Shown: piece after piece, positions 54,110 through 61,396 of the stretch
How positions within the stretch are numbered: the first letter of the stretch is position 1
How the letters are laid out: the number at the start of each line of letters is the position of its first letter
Virus record (IMG/VR): IMGVR_UViG_3300044959_000131
Span: 112,946 to 176,945 of that record
DNA length: 64,000 bases
Origin: a virus
Reading direction: 5' to 3' (one strand)
Notes under the pieces: generated by a model
The model's input: the letters and a program-made list of their open reading frames with translations, nothing else
Database searches by the model: none
Told to the model about the DNA's origin: nothing
Translations under genes and position numbers: made by a program

Positions 54110-54487
54110 TCAGCGGCAGAACTTGTCGCTGAAGATGACCTTCGTAACCCGGTCCGCAACCCTGCAGACCCGGGCTTTCCCGATGGGAAGCCCGGCGTCC
54201 TTCAGAGCCTGCATGACCGGGAATGGGACGAGGACGATGTCGATGCCCTCGTCCCGCTCCAGCTCAGCGAGAGCGGCCTTCACCGCCTCGCTGAGCCGGA
54301 ACTCAAGCTGGATGTCGGTGGTGCCCTTGATGCCGGGCACTGTCACTTCCACCGACTCCAGCATGAGCTCCTTCGCGCGCTCCGGGGAGCACGCTGGAAG
54401 CGTCTCCCCGGAGTCGAACGTGAACGGGTGCGGGCTGCTGAAATTCGCAACCCGCACGCCACTCTTGAGCTCGATGACAGGAACCAT
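54110..54487 (-). CDS. Conserved-type phage protein of unknown function
   Basis: The 125-residue product starts at ATG 54487 with GGAGGTGA upstream. It opens MVPVIELKSGVRVANFSSPH and contains a helix pair (SERAK-like PERAKELMLESVEVTV, LSEAVKAALAELERDEGIDIVLVPFPVMQALKDAG) ending KVIFSDKFCR. The first 30 residues resemble short proteins carried by several phages. A GGGCATAAG element lies at 54512-54520 and a bulged 14-bp hairpin spans the 3' end. Function unknown. Confidence 0.65.
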   Translation of the reverse strand: MVPVIELKSGVRVANFSSPHPFTFDSGETLPACSPERAKELMLESVEVTVPGIKGTTDIQLEFRLSEAVKAALAELERDEGIDIVLVPFPVMQALKDAGLPIGKARVCRVADRVTKVIFSDKFCR

Positions 54488-54511
54488 TCTATCACCTCCT
54501 TTCTTGGGATT

Positions 54512-54520
54512 CTTATGCCC
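54512..54520 (-). promoter_or_regulatory. GGGCATAAG promoter element
   Basis: The minus-strand context TTTTAATGGGCATAAGAATC lies 25 bases before the start codon of the 54110-54487 gene. Confidence 0.6.
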
Positions 54521-54602
54521 ATTAAAAGGATGCTTCTGCATGTCCCGGAGAGCTAAAAAGAAGAGCTAAGAAAACGGACCCAAACTTCGGGTCCGTCGGT
54601 GG

Positions 54603-55223
54603 TCAGCGGGACGGGGGCCTCACCCGGATGAAGCCCCACCACGCCTCTGGCTCCCGCCACGACAGCTCGGCCAGCCGCTCGTCATCGACTCCCGAGTCGA
54701 TGAACACAGCGAACCAGGACCTGCCCTCCTCGTCGAGGATGTCGAGGGCCGCGCTCAACTTCTCGCGGCCCTCATCAGCCTCCTTCAGAAGGAGGTCGAG
54801 GCTGTGCAGGTCATCGCGCGTGAGCAGCCATCGGCGCGCCATGGCCGTCGCGTGGCTTTCCCGCGCGGCCACCGCTCGCCGCACCTGCTCGAGCTCGTGG
54901 GCGAGCTCGTCGGCGAGGAAGCAGGCGTGCTCGACGAGCGCCGACCGCGTCTTCGCGGGCCGACTGTCCCACTCGTCAAGTGCCTCTGCCCAAGGACCCT
55001 CACCGGGGTCGAGTGAGAACAGCTCGTCGAGCGGGACGTCGGCGAAACGGGCGATGAGGGCGCGCGCGGTGGCGCGCTGCAAGGCCGTGCCCGCCGCTGC
55101 CTCGCGCACCTGGGTCTGAAGCCATGGCGCCGCGTTCCATTTCACCAGGTCTTCATTGAGACCCTTCGGAACTGGCACCTTGAGAGACTTGAACTTGAGA
55201 GACTTGAAATTGATCTTGTCCAT
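54603..55223 (-). CDS. Unknown helical protein with KSLKFKSLKV start
   Basis: The 206-residue product has AGGAGGAGGGG upstream. It begins MDKINFKSLKFKSLKVPVPK, a small duplicated strand, then becomes helical, Ala/Arg/Glu-rich (AAAGTALQRATARALIARFA, LVEHACFLADELAHELEQVR). WGFIRVRPPSR closes it. The coding DNA is G+C-rich compared with the cassettes around it. No family is recognised. Confidence 0.6.
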   Translation of the reverse strand: MDKINFKSLKFKSLKVPVPKGLNEDLVKWNAAPWLQTQVREAAAGTALQRATARALIARFADVPLDELFSLDPGEGPWAEALDEWDSRPAKTRSALVEHACFLADELAHELEQVRRAVAARESHATAMARRWLLTRDDLHSLDLLLKEADEGREKLSAALDILDEEGRSWFAVFIDSGVDDERLAELSWREPEAWWGFIRVRPPSR

Positions 55224-55253
55224 AGTAGTCCCCTCCTCCTAGGGGGTTTGGAG

Positions 55254-55287
55254 AGGCGTTATGCCTCTCGCTTTAATTCCTTCTACC
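55254..55287 (-). promoter_or_regulatory. GGTAGAAG promoter element and leader hairpin
   Basis: The minus-strand TTTTTCGGTAGAAGGAAT (element 55280-55287) is one base off the GGNATAAG form. A GAGAGGC/GCCTCTC hairpin follows near the start of the transcript, then the ribosome site of the 54603-55223 gene. Confidence 0.5.
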
Positions 55288-55460
55288 GAAAAAGTGTCAA
55301 ATTTTGCATTTTAGGGCAAAATGAGCACCTTAATGGGTTCCTAGAGGAGGAGAAACGCCTCAGAAAGAGGTCTGACAGCGAAAAAAGAGGCCTGGTGGAG
55401 GGTCTTCCCAGAGCCACTCAACCCGTGGAACGACGTATTTTGTCCCTTGGAGAGGCCCTC

Positions 55461-55664
55461 ATGAATGGAACTCTGGTCGTCACAATCAAAAAATGCGCTC
55501 GATGCCTTGAGACACACCCGGATTTGACGTTCTCCAGGCTTGATAACCCCATGATTGTAGAGTTCGACATCGATGGGTTGGAGGGAAAAAGGGTGTTTCA
55601 TTACTGGGCGATGTGCCCAATCAAGCAGGAACCGGTTCTTCTTGAGGTCTCCGACGCCGCCTGA
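55461..55664 (+). CDS. Small plus-strand Cys-containing protein
   Basis: The 67-residue product starts at ATG 55461, five bases after GGAGAGG; the longer frame upstream overlaps a minus-strand promoter and looks noncoding. It reads MNGTLVVTIKKCARCLETHP, then DLTFSRLDNPMIVEFDIDGL and KRVFHYWAMCPIKQEPVLL, a compact beta fold with three Cys, two as CxxC. It is one of two plus-strand genes inside the minus-strand region. The opposite-strand frame contains a spurious GSGKT. Function unknown. Confidence 0.5.
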   Translation: MNGTLVVTIKKCARCLETHPDLTFSRLDNPMIVEFDIDGLEGKRVFHYWAMCPIKQEPVLLEVSDAA

Positions 55665-55668
55665 CACC

Positions 55669-55700
55669 TAAAAAGAGGGCCTACCGTGTGGTTGGAGGCC
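55669..55700 (-). terminator. Minus-strand intrinsic terminator
   Basis: GGGCCT and AGGCCC arms around a 13-base loop on the minus strand, then TCTTTTTAGG, directly after the 55724-56221 gene. Confidence 0.75.
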
Positions 55701-55723
55701 CATTTTGGACGGATCTGCTCGAT

Positions 55724-56221
55724 TCAGACCTTCCATGGGACGCCTTTGGAGTGCTTCTGAATGACGTCGTCCCAATATCTTGTGTATTCATTCAACAGTT
55801 TTTCGTCTTTCAGGCCCCCCTGAACGCAGAAAATGTTCTCGCTTGGGTCGAGCGGGAACATTCTTGGCCCATTTTTATCAATACAGACCGGAAGAATGCC
55901 AGGGACCAAGGTTAAACCGTACTTCTTGGCCACCTCTTTGACCGTGTTGAGGTCGCCAATTGGGATTGCGAGAATCACCCAGAGCATAACTCTCCTGGGG
56001 AATTCGCTCACCATGAGCTCGAACAGGGCATTTCGCTCCGTATCTGGCTCGTACATCGTGTACTCGACCTCGGTCGCGAATGGGTGAAACCCAGGCCTGT
56101 CGATCTCGGAGAGGATGAACGCCTGATGGGGGTTCTTCTTCGGCATCGACCGAAGCTCATCCTCTGAGATATGGTCATGAGTGGTGCAACTTTCGTGGTT
56201 GGACCGCGCTCTCGATGTCAT
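55724..56221 (-). CDS. Unknown protein
   Basis: The 165-residue product has TAGGAGGT upstream next to a CCCATCATGGG palindrome. It has a polar start, then strand-helix alternation (NPHQAFILSEIDRPGFHPFATEVEYTMYEPDTERNALFELMVSEFP, RVMLWVILAIPIGDLNTVKEVAKKYGLTLVPGILPVCIDKNGPRMFPLD) that resembles a thioredoxin-like or Rossmann-type small fold. A terminator with GGGCCT/AGGCCC arms (55676-55700) and a T5 exit follows. Function unknown. Confidence 0.6.
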   Translation of the reverse strand: MTSRARSNHESCTTHDHISEDELRSMPKKNPHQAFILSEIDRPGFHPFATEVEYTMYEPDTERNALFELMVSEFPRRVMLWVILAIPIGDLNTVKEVAKKYGLTLVPGILPVCIDKNGPRMFPLDPSENIFCVQGGLKDEKLLNEYTRYWDDVIQKHSKGVPWKV

Positions 56222-56233
56222 CTGTACCTCCTA

Positions 56234-56277
56234 CCCATGATGGGCAAACGATGTTTGACTACTACCTTCTTATCACC
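56234..56277 (-). promoter_or_regulatory. GGTGATAAG promoter element, leader hairpin and palindrome
   Basis: GGTGATAAG at 56269-56277 (minus) is followed by a CAAAC/GTTTG hairpin and by CCCATGATGGG (56234-56244) abutting the ribosome site of the 55724-56221 gene. Confidence 0.55.
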
Positions 56278-56329
56278 TCAAGCAAATAGGACTTTCCACC
56301 TCCTCAAAGATGTGTTTTGATTACTCTTC

Positions 56330-56860
56330 ATGGACATACTCATGCTTAAAAGCTTTGGTTCGGAGCTCGAAAAGATCGCTGTCTCGGAGAGCTACTTCCT
56401 GGCAAAGGCGATGAATGCAATCAGACGCACTCCATCAGCCAAAGTCCCTGCGAAATTTGCATTGGCAATCATGACTGCATCTCGCAAGGGCTTCAAAAAC
56501 GCAAAACAGAGTCTTCTAATGAACTTCACAAAGTGGAAGCAAGGCAAGCCGCTTCCAACATACGATGTTGTGTACAAGAAAAGTATCCCACACACTGCGT
56601 CTAAATCAGTAGCTCACAAAGCTGCTCCACCGCCCAAAGCTGCTCCACCGCCCAAAGCTGTTGCCTCGCACGATTCTGCCTCTTCACAAGTCAGTCATCA
56701 TACCTCCCCAGCAAGTAATGTGTCCACGGATACCGGCAACAAGAAGATGTCACCGATGACAAAGGCACTGATTGCTACAGGAGTTCTAGGACTGCCTGCC
56801 GTAGCCTACGGTGTCCATCGATACAATGAGAGGGTTCGAAAGAAGATGCTTGAGGATTAA
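56330..56860 (+). CDS. Plus-strand protein with FGSELEKIA motif and C-terminal membrane helix
   Basis: The 176-residue product carries FGSELEKIA at residues 9-17, the shared N-terminal peptide of the head-region proteins. A basic helical part follows (MNAIRRTPSAKVPAKFALAI, ASRKGFKNAKQSLLMNFTKW), then a linker with a repeated KAAPPP element, a Ser/His-rich stretch, and a hydrophobic helix near residues 148-163 (ALIATGVLGLPAVAYG) with a basic tail. Strand and motif link it to the virion genes although it lies among minus-strand accessory genes. Possibly an ejected head protein. Confidence 0.65.
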   Translation: MDILMLKSFGSELEKIAVSESYFLAKAMNAIRRTPSAKVPAKFALAIMTASRKGFKNAKQSLLMNFTKWKQGKPLPTYDVVYKKSIPHTASKSVAHKAAPPPKAAPPPKAVASHDSASSQVSHHTSPASNVSTDTGNKKMSPMTKALIATGVLGLPAVAYGVHRYNERVRKKMLED

Positions 56861-56955
56861 GGCTCTAAGTCTATGACTTACAATTTGGTATGAACTTGGA
56901 AACCGTGTGTATGTTCTTGGCCAGATTCTTTAGATGCTGCACAACAGCTTTTCTA

Positions 56956-57459
56956 TTATTTTTGGCGGTTTTTTCGAGAAGTCGAGCATTGCATCTTCCT
57001 CAATTTTAGGACCTTCCGAGAGCCTGCGTATGCCTTCGGATCGTACTTCTTGAACCGTCTCATAAGCTCCTTGTTGAGTCGGATCCAGGTCTCTGGACTG
57101 ATGAGAAGCTCGATGTCCCTATCCGAGCTCATGTAACGGCGTTGGACACCGATCCAAAGTCCTGGCGTCTCCCAAACGCCATCTTTGGAGAAGACAGGGC
57201 CAACTCTAAAGTCGAGCTTTGTACCCGAACCATCGACGAGTTGAATTTCTGCACACCTTAGGCCCTCTGGAAATGAGTCTCCCCAAGGGCCTTTCAGGTT
57301 ATCTGGTAATTCATCATATATCTTTCTGTACTTCGGCTCGTACTTCTTCCAGGACTCGAGTTCCAGAATCTTGAGTTCCTCGGCTTTCTTTCTTGCCTCC
57401 TCCCATTTCTTCTGATTGAGACTAACTTTGGACATCTCCTTTTTGAGATCCCTTGTCAT
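56956..57459 (-). CDS. Unknown protein with PilZ/barrel-like middle
   Basis: The 167-residue product has CGGAGAATAATC before the ATG and overlaps the upstream gene by 38 bases. A charged N-terminal helix (QKKWEEARKKAEELKILELE) precedes a beta-rich segment (CAEIQLVDGSGTKLDFRVGPVFSKDGVWETPGLWIGVQRRYMSSDRDIELLI) and a basic end (KVLKLRKMQCSTSRKNRQK). It is last in a four-gene operon. No firm family. Confidence 0.6.
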   Translation of the reverse strand: MTRDLKKEMSKVSLNQKKWEEARKKAEELKILELESWKKYEPKYRKIYDELPDNLKGPWGDSFPEGLRCAEIQLVDGSGTKLDFRVGPVFSKDGVWETPGLWIGVQRRYMSSDRDIELLISPETWIRLNKELMRRFKKYDPKAYAGSRKVLKLRKMQCSTSRKNRQK

Positions 57460-57847
57460 GATTATTCTCCGGATTGGCTTCTTTCATTGACAGTTCGTAG
57501 GACGCACTGGCCTGCTTGATAGCGTCTTCAATGGCTGCTAGTGCTCCACGAACCTTCTCCCAATCAGCCCGAGTAAGCATCCGCACTGATCCAAAGCACG
57601 GGTAGCCGTTGACCGACATCCTATTGATGCTATTCGCCATTTCCTCGTAGAAGACGACGACATCGTCGTCCTTCATCTTCTGGATTGTCTTTTCGTCGAT
57701 GATTGCCAGCGGCAAGAAGATTTCTTTCAGACTTCTCATCTCACTTTCGCGGATGTAGGTCGAGAGGAAGTACTTGTTTGCGAGTATCCCCTGGGCAAGC
57801 GTCACGACTTCGCTGTCCGGTAGATACCGTACGACCTTCTTCTCCAT
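57422..57847 (-). CDS. Unknown protein in four-gene operon
   Basis: The 141-residue product has TGGAGAGAC upstream. It reads as a compact alpha/beta protein: MEKKVVRYLPDSEVVTLAQG, FLSTYIRESEMRSLKEIFLP, DDVVVFYEEMANSINRM, FGSVRMLTRADWEKVRGALA. The end is polar. It overlaps the next gene by 38 bases. Function unknown. Confidence 0.6.
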   Translation of the reverse strand: MEKKVVRYLPDSEVVTLAQGILANKYFLSTYIRESEMRSLKEIFLPLAIIDEKTIQKMKDDDVVVFYEEMANSINRMSVNGYPCFGSVRMLTRADWEKVRGALAAIEDAIKQASASYELSMKEANPENNHDKGSQKGDVQS

Positions 57848-57868
57848 CTTTGTCTCTCCATTCGAAAA

Positions 57869-58555
57869 TCAGATGTCCATTGAACGACGGATGGGCCGCC
57901 AGTAGACCTGCATCAGCCGCTTTTCTTCCTCCCTCTGCTCTCGTTCCTTTCGGCGCTGCTCTTCGAGAGCCTTCCTAGCCGCCATCTTTTGAGCCCTCTC
58001 CTCTTCCCTTCTTTTCTTCTTTTCGAGCTCTAGTTCCTTCTTGAGGGCCTTGGCTTTGGCGGCTTCCTCTTTCTTCTTCTTGAGAAGTTCTCGCCGTCTA
58101 CGCTTTTTCTCGGCTCTTTCTTGGGCTTTGTACTTTTCTCTGAGCCTCCTCTCCATCTCCAGCATCTTTTGTCGCTTCTTGCGCTCCCTCTCGATGAATT
58201 TCGGATCCTTGCGCTTTCTATCCTCCTCCTCTTTTCTGAGTCGCCAGTTGTAGAGGTTCGCCAGACGGTAGATTGTGTCTACACCACCCTTCAGAAGCTC
58301 CAGCATCGAATCATCCGCGTCTTTGAGTTTGAGCTTCTGAAGGATCGTATGCAGTTCAGTCTGAGGTCGTTCCTCCCTCCGAGACTCCAGCAATGGGATG
58401 CCTGGGTCGACGTTCCTCTCTAATTCTCGTAGCCCCTCTACCAATATCCTGTGCGGTCCAGTTACAGAGGGATAGATGACGATTCTATGAACAGGGTCGT
58501 CTCGTCTGACCCTCCAACGTCCATAGGGTCTTTTCTTACGTGATTGTCCTGTCAT
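57869..58555 (-). CDS. Protein with long charged single helix
   Basis: The 228-residue product has a basic beta-rich start (TGQSRKKRPYGRWRVRRDDPVHRIVIYPS), then from about residue 105 to 215 an unbroken Lys/Arg/Glu-rich helix (RKRKDPKFIERERKKRQKML, KKRRRRELLKKKKEEAAKAK, RAQKMAARKALEEQRRKERE) of the single-alpha-helix type, ending in RPIRRSMDI. Such helices act as rigid spacers. It overlaps the upstream stop by 20 bases. Confidence 0.65.
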   Translation of the reverse strand: MTGQSRKKRPYGRWRVRRDDPVHRIVIYPSVTGPHRILVEGLRELERNVDPGIPLLESRREERPQTELHTILQKLKLKDADDSMLELLKGGVDTIYRLANLYNWRLRKEEEDRKRKDPKFIERERKKRQKMLEMERRLREKYKAQERAEKKRRRRELLKKKKEEAAKAKALKKELELEKKKRREEERAQKMAARKALEEQRRKEREQREEEKRLMQVYWRPIRRSMDI

Positions 58556-58916
58556 TTGGTGCTAGTCCTGGAAGTGTGTCTCCGTCCAGCCTCCTGTAGA
58601 TGTGGAAGCAGTTCGGATGAGCGTTCACGTACTCACCCGGAATGTCCTCTCTTGGAAGAATTTGAATGGCCAATTTGTCCTTGCCCATGAAGAGCGTCTT
58701 CACCGATCTGATGTCGTCCCAGCTCGGCAGTTTGTTCTGGAACGAGAGGCTTACGTGATGCCAGATGGATTTGTCGGGATACGTCTCGACGCTCACCATC
58801 ACCTTTAACCCACTCCTGTGTGAGAAGCTGGCAATTTCGTGACCGTTGAAAAACATCGACTGGTTCTTCGTCCATCCAATCGGCAACACGCGCGGAAGAA
58901 CATCATTGAGTGTCAT
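58536..58916 (-). CDS. Unknown protein heading the four-gene operon
   Basis: The 126-residue product starts at ATG 58916 (AGGTTGAC upstream). A longer frame to 59042 is rejected because it translates the terminator hairpin at 58935-58984. The product is beta-rich (IGWTKNQSMFFNGHEIASFSHRSGLKVMVSVETYPDKSIWHHVSLSFQNKLP) with an EYVNAHPNCFHIYRRLDG end. No promoter element is visible in the short gap, so expression may need read-through of the terminator. Confidence 0.6.
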   Translation of the reverse strand: MTLNDVLPRVLPIGWTKNQSMFFNGHEIASFSHRSGLKVMVSVETYPDKSIWHHVSLSFQNKLPSWDDIRSVKTLFMGKDKLAIQILPREDIPGEYVNAHPNCFHIYRRLDGDTLPGLAPNDRTIT

Positions 58917-58934
58917 GTCAACCTGTTTGGGAGA

Positions 58935-58984
58935 GAAAAACAGAAAAGCCAAGAGTTCAACGACTGAACCCTTGGCTTTTCTGT
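58935..58984 (-). terminator. Very strong minus-strand terminator
   Basis: ACAGAAAAGCCAAG (58940-58953) pairs with CTTGGCTTTTCTGT (58971-58984); in minus-strand RNA the inner AGTTCA/TGAACC also pairs, giving a stem of 20 bp around a five-base loop, followed by five U. It ends the 59005-59256 gene. Confidence 0.9.
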
Positions 58985-59004
58985 GTGGTAGATGTGCGGC
59001 CAGT

Positions 59005-59256
59005 CTAGAGAGGTCCGCCAGGAGTCTCACGACCTTCACCAACTCGATTCGCCGAGCTGATGGGGTTGTATGTCGCGTCGTTCGGAGTAAGACTCTGGAA
59101 CTGCGAAGCCGGTACGTTGTCCTTCGGGCTCACGAACTCTTTGCCCTTTCGAAGGTGCTTTGGGCCGAAGAGCTTCTTGTACTGCTTCGGAGTGAAAGCA
59201 GTGCTTCCAATCTTTGTCAGCTCATCCAGAAAAGCCCTGATTGTTTCAGGCTTCAT
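59005..59256 (-). CDS. Small protein with FLDELTKIG motif
   Basis: The 83-residue product has GGAGCTGT just before the ATG. Residues 9-17 are FLDELTKIG, a variant of the recurring FxxELxKIA peptide, followed by STAFTPKQYKKLFGPKHLRKGKEF, basic, and a polar tail. It is the only minus-strand carrier of the motif noted. If the motif marks virion or head-associated proteins, this gene's product would be packaged too. Function unknown. Confidence 0.6.
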   Translation of the reverse strand: MKPETIRAFLDELTKIGSTAFTPKQYKKLFGPKHLRKGKEFVSPKDNVPASQFQSLTPNDATYNPISSANRVGEGRETPGGPL

Positions 59257-59272
59257 ACAGCTCCAGAGTACC

Positions 59273-59833
59273 TCAATTAACGAACCCTTTGTTCTTGTCT
59301 TCTTCTTTTGGCGGCTTCACCGATAGTACACGACTGTTTGTAATCCCATCGGCCATGCCGACGAGAGTGTCGGTTGTCGAACTCAGTATTTCGTGGGCTT
59401 TTTCCCTTGCCTCCCACGGCTTCAGATCGCTGGCCGCCAGGTTGAGAAGGGATGAGATGGTGTCCGCAACGATGCTCAAGCTTGCATCTGTGAGAGCGAA
59501 CACCACTTCCTTTTCGAGCCTCGCTTTGATGGCGCTCCAGACAACGATATTTTGCGCCCGTAGGAATGCCATAAGACAGTCTCTCCCGCAGGCCCCTTTT
59601 GGGTACCTGAGGCTAGCATCAGACTCCTTTATGGCTTCGATGAGAGCCTCCAGCTGTTTCTCATCCAACTCTCCACGTTCTGCCTTCGACAGAAGTTCGT
59701 TGAACTTCTTAACCGACTCCTCGATGATAGGCTTACGATTTTCCGGCGATTCGAAGAGGCATAACGTCTCAAGGTACTTGTCGTGAGTTTCTTTGAACTC
59801 ATCGATGAGTTCCAAACGACGGCTCTTGCTCAT
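59273..59833 (-). CDS. Helical protein of unknown function
   Basis: The 186-residue product has CGGAGGACTG upstream. Nearly all helix: MSKSRRLELIDEFKETHDKY, RKPIIEESVKKFNELLSKAE, KQLEALIEAIKESDASLR, AQNIVVWSAIKARLEKEV, LSIVADTISSLLNLAA. Two Cys occur near CGRDCLMAFL. A polar Lys/Glu tail ends it. It is followed after 16 bases by the FLDELTKIG protein and likely shares its transcript. Not recognised. Confidence 0.6.
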   Translation of the reverse strand: MSKSRRLELIDEFKETHDKYLETLCLFESPENRKPIIEESVKKFNELLSKAERGELDEKQLEALIEAIKESDASLRYPKGACGRDCLMAFLRAQNIVVWSAIKARLEKEVVFALTDASLSIVADTISSLLNLAASDLKPWEAREKAHEILSSTTDTLVGMADGITNSRVLSVKPPKEEDKNKGFVN

Positions 59834-59954
59834 TCAGTCCTCCGCTCATCAGAACACAGTATACACGAAAATGGTTTGGTAGAAAGAATCTGTCGTGGTT
59901 GAGTGGGATCGTGGCCCACCAACGATAGCCGAGTCCATGAGACTACCGGGCCTA

Positions 59955-60707
59955 TTACGAGGCCCTATCTTCTCTGATGAGACCGAAGAATCGTCCTGTC
60001 AGAAATTGCCCACTATTTCCGTTGTCTTCGAGCACTTTCTTTTTGCCCCATCCAATGATGTCGCCCTTGCCACGTTCGGTTCTGGTGAAGTGCTCTCGGA
60101 TGAAGCGGCTGTAGTTCAGCTTCGTTTCCATGGCACACATCAGTACTTCCTCGGCATCGACGTCGTTCGACAGGTCTGTCGGTATGTCAGATTTGTTATT
60201 CGTTCCTTCCTTGACCCAAGCCTCGCAGACCTGCACGTAGGCGATGGCGTCCGTCTTCTTACAAAGTACTTTCACGAAGGACGCGATGATGTCCTTGGCG
60301 CTCATGCCGGTCACTCTTTTGAACGCTTCGACGATGGCCTCATCGATGCGGAAGTCGTCAAGGCCGAGTGACTTGACCGACTTCCGCACGACGTTCATGT
60401 CATGTTCAATGGCCGTTGGGTCATTGAACATGTACTTGATCATGTGCTGAAGCGTCTTCGCGTCGTTCCAGTCCGAAGAAATCACCAATATGATGAATTC
60501 ACCCGGAGCCTCGTCCATCTTTTCTGGACGCTTCATTGTGGATATATCAAGCACATTCCCCCGCAACCATGGATCGAGCTCCATCTTCCTCGTGAGAACG
60601 AAAAACGTGGGAAGCAAGAACTTGTGTTGAGTGAGGATTTGCTTCCCGAGCTCCATTATCCTGTCCTGAAAGTTTTTCAAATCCTCTACTGTCCATTCGG
60701 TCGCCAT
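59955..60707 (-). CDS. Unknown protein
   Basis: The 250-residue product is mixed alpha/beta (FLLPTFFVLTRKMELDPWLR, EFIILVISSDWNDAKTLQHMIKYMF, FRIDEAIVEAFKRVTGMSAKDIIASFVKVLCKKTDAIAYVQVCEAWVKEG). The pattern of strands and a helix bearing DAIAYVQVCEAW is reminiscent of small deaminase-like or phage-specific regulators, but no active-site residues can be named. The ribosome site is weak. A GGTATAAG element and a terminator-type hairpin lie between it and the upstream gene. Confidence 0.6.
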   Translation of the reverse strand: MATEWTVEDLKNFQDRIMELGKQILTQHKFLLPTFFVLTRKMELDPWLRGNVLDISTMKRPEKMDEAPGEFIILVISSDWNDAKTLQHMIKYMFNDPTAIEHDMNVVRKSVKSLGLDDFRIDEAIVEAFKRVTGMSAKDIIASFVKVLCKKTDAIAYVQVCEAWVKEGTNNKSDIPTDLSNDVDAEEVLMCAMETKLNYSRFIREHFTRTERGKGDIIGWGKKKVLEDNGNSGQFLTGRFFGLIREDRAS

Positions 60708-60731
60708 GATTCACCGTTTCTGTAGGCTATA

Positions 60732-60763
60732 AAAGACGCGCCTCACGAATGAGGCGCGTCTTT
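60732..60763 (-). terminator. Terminator-like hairpin between a promoter element and its gene
   Basis: AAAGACGCGCCTC (60732-60744) and GAGGCGCGTCTTT (60751-60763) make a 13-bp stem with TTTTATAGCC after it on the minus strand. It starts 12 bases past the GGTATAAG element and lies before the 59955-60707 gene. Confidence 0.85.
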
Positions 60764-60775
60764 CGTGTCTGTATC

Positions 60776-60783
60776 CTTATACC
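60776..60783 (-). promoter_or_regulatory. GGTATAAG promoter element
   Basis: The minus-strand context GTCAGAGGTATAAGGATACA lies 20 bases past the stop of the 60804-61100 gene and directly before the hairpin at 60732-60763. Confidence 0.6.
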
Positions 60784-60803
60784 TCTGACAATGTATCTTT
60801 CTT

Positions 60804-61100
60804 CTACTTGCTACCAGCAGCCAGAACGGACTCAGTTGATCTGTACGTGGCTACATTCTGGTAGCCATTGCTTTGGATCTTCGTGTCTTGGAGCGTTTGA
60901 TTGAGATTCCTTCTCACGTCCGACAGAGTTTGTAGGCACTCGACCGAAGTAGAATTCGTACGTTCGACCATCTCAAGCGACTTTTTGGCCACTTGAGAGA
61001 GCTCATCCACCTCTTTTCTGAGGTGCACGCACTCCGTGGTTAGGGCCGCTATGAGCGCGCCGAGGAGCAAATACCATATTCGGAGTATCAGGCTCTTCAT
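60804..61100 (-). CDS. Small membrane-anchored coiled-coil protein (spanin-like plan)
   Basis: The 98-residue product starts at ATG 61100 inside the previous gene; a longer frame to 61253 lacks a ribosome site. One N-terminal membrane helix (LILRIWYLLLGALIAALTTE, residues 4-23) is followed by a coiled coil (CVHLRKEVDELSQVAKKSLEMV, TLSDVRRNLNQTLQDTK) and a Ser/Thr-rich tail. This is the plan of an inner-membrane spanin, but no partner lipoprotein is seen. It overlaps the 61003-61371 gene out of frame by 98 bases. Confidence 0.55.
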   Translation of the reverse strand: MKSLILRIWYLLLGALIAALTTECVHLRKEVDELSQVAKKSLEMVERTNSTSVECLQTLSDVRRNLNQTLQDTKIQSNGYQNVATYRSTESVLAAGSK

Positions 61101-61371
61101 CGTAGACAACCACCTTGTAAACCCGTTCGACGTATTCGGCGCAGTCATTCCATCCCTCTCTGTATCGTTCGGCTTCTTGCTTCTGCAATGCCCTCCACTC
61201 TTCTCCCTTGTGAGCAGGGTCCTCTCGAATGCGTTGAAGAACAGCGTTGGCATCTGTCCTACCGCGATAGACGTGGCGGTTTTGTGTTACCCATTCCTGA
61301 GTGATTGGGTTCTTTTTCTGCAGGACAAATAGGACCTGCTCCAGGTCCAGAATTTGATCTCCTTTCGCCAT
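61003..61371 (-). CDS. Unknown protein overlapping the membrane protein gene
   Basis: The 122-residue product has CAAGGAGAAATG upstream. The N-terminal part (QILDLEQVLFVLQKKNPITQEWVTQNRHVYRGRTDANAVLQRIRED) looks like a small strand-helix fold similar to phage-encoded single-domain proteins and the middle is helical (EEWRALQKQEAERYREGWNDCAEYVERVYKVVVYDE). The last 30 residues overlap the next gene and look unstructured (APRRAHSGPNHGVRAPQKRGG), suggesting late extension through an overlap. Confidence 0.6.
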   Translation of the reverse strand: MAKGDQILDLEQVLFVLQKKNPITQEWVTQNRHVYRGRTDANAVLQRIREDPAHKGEEWRALQKQEAERYREGWNDCAEYVERVYKVVVYDEEPDTPNMVFAPRRAHSGPNHGVRAPQKRGG

Positions 61372-61396
61372 CTTGCATTTCTCCTTGCATAAAGTC

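Noticed and set aside
55341-55667. 108-residue minus-strand frame containing GSGKT
   Set aside because: The Walker-like string lacks a P-loop context and the opposite strand has a better gene with ribosome site and compact Cys-containing product.
58917-59042. N-terminal extension of the 58536-58916 gene
   Set aside because: It would translate both arms of a strong terminator hairpin; ATG 58916 is the first start after it.
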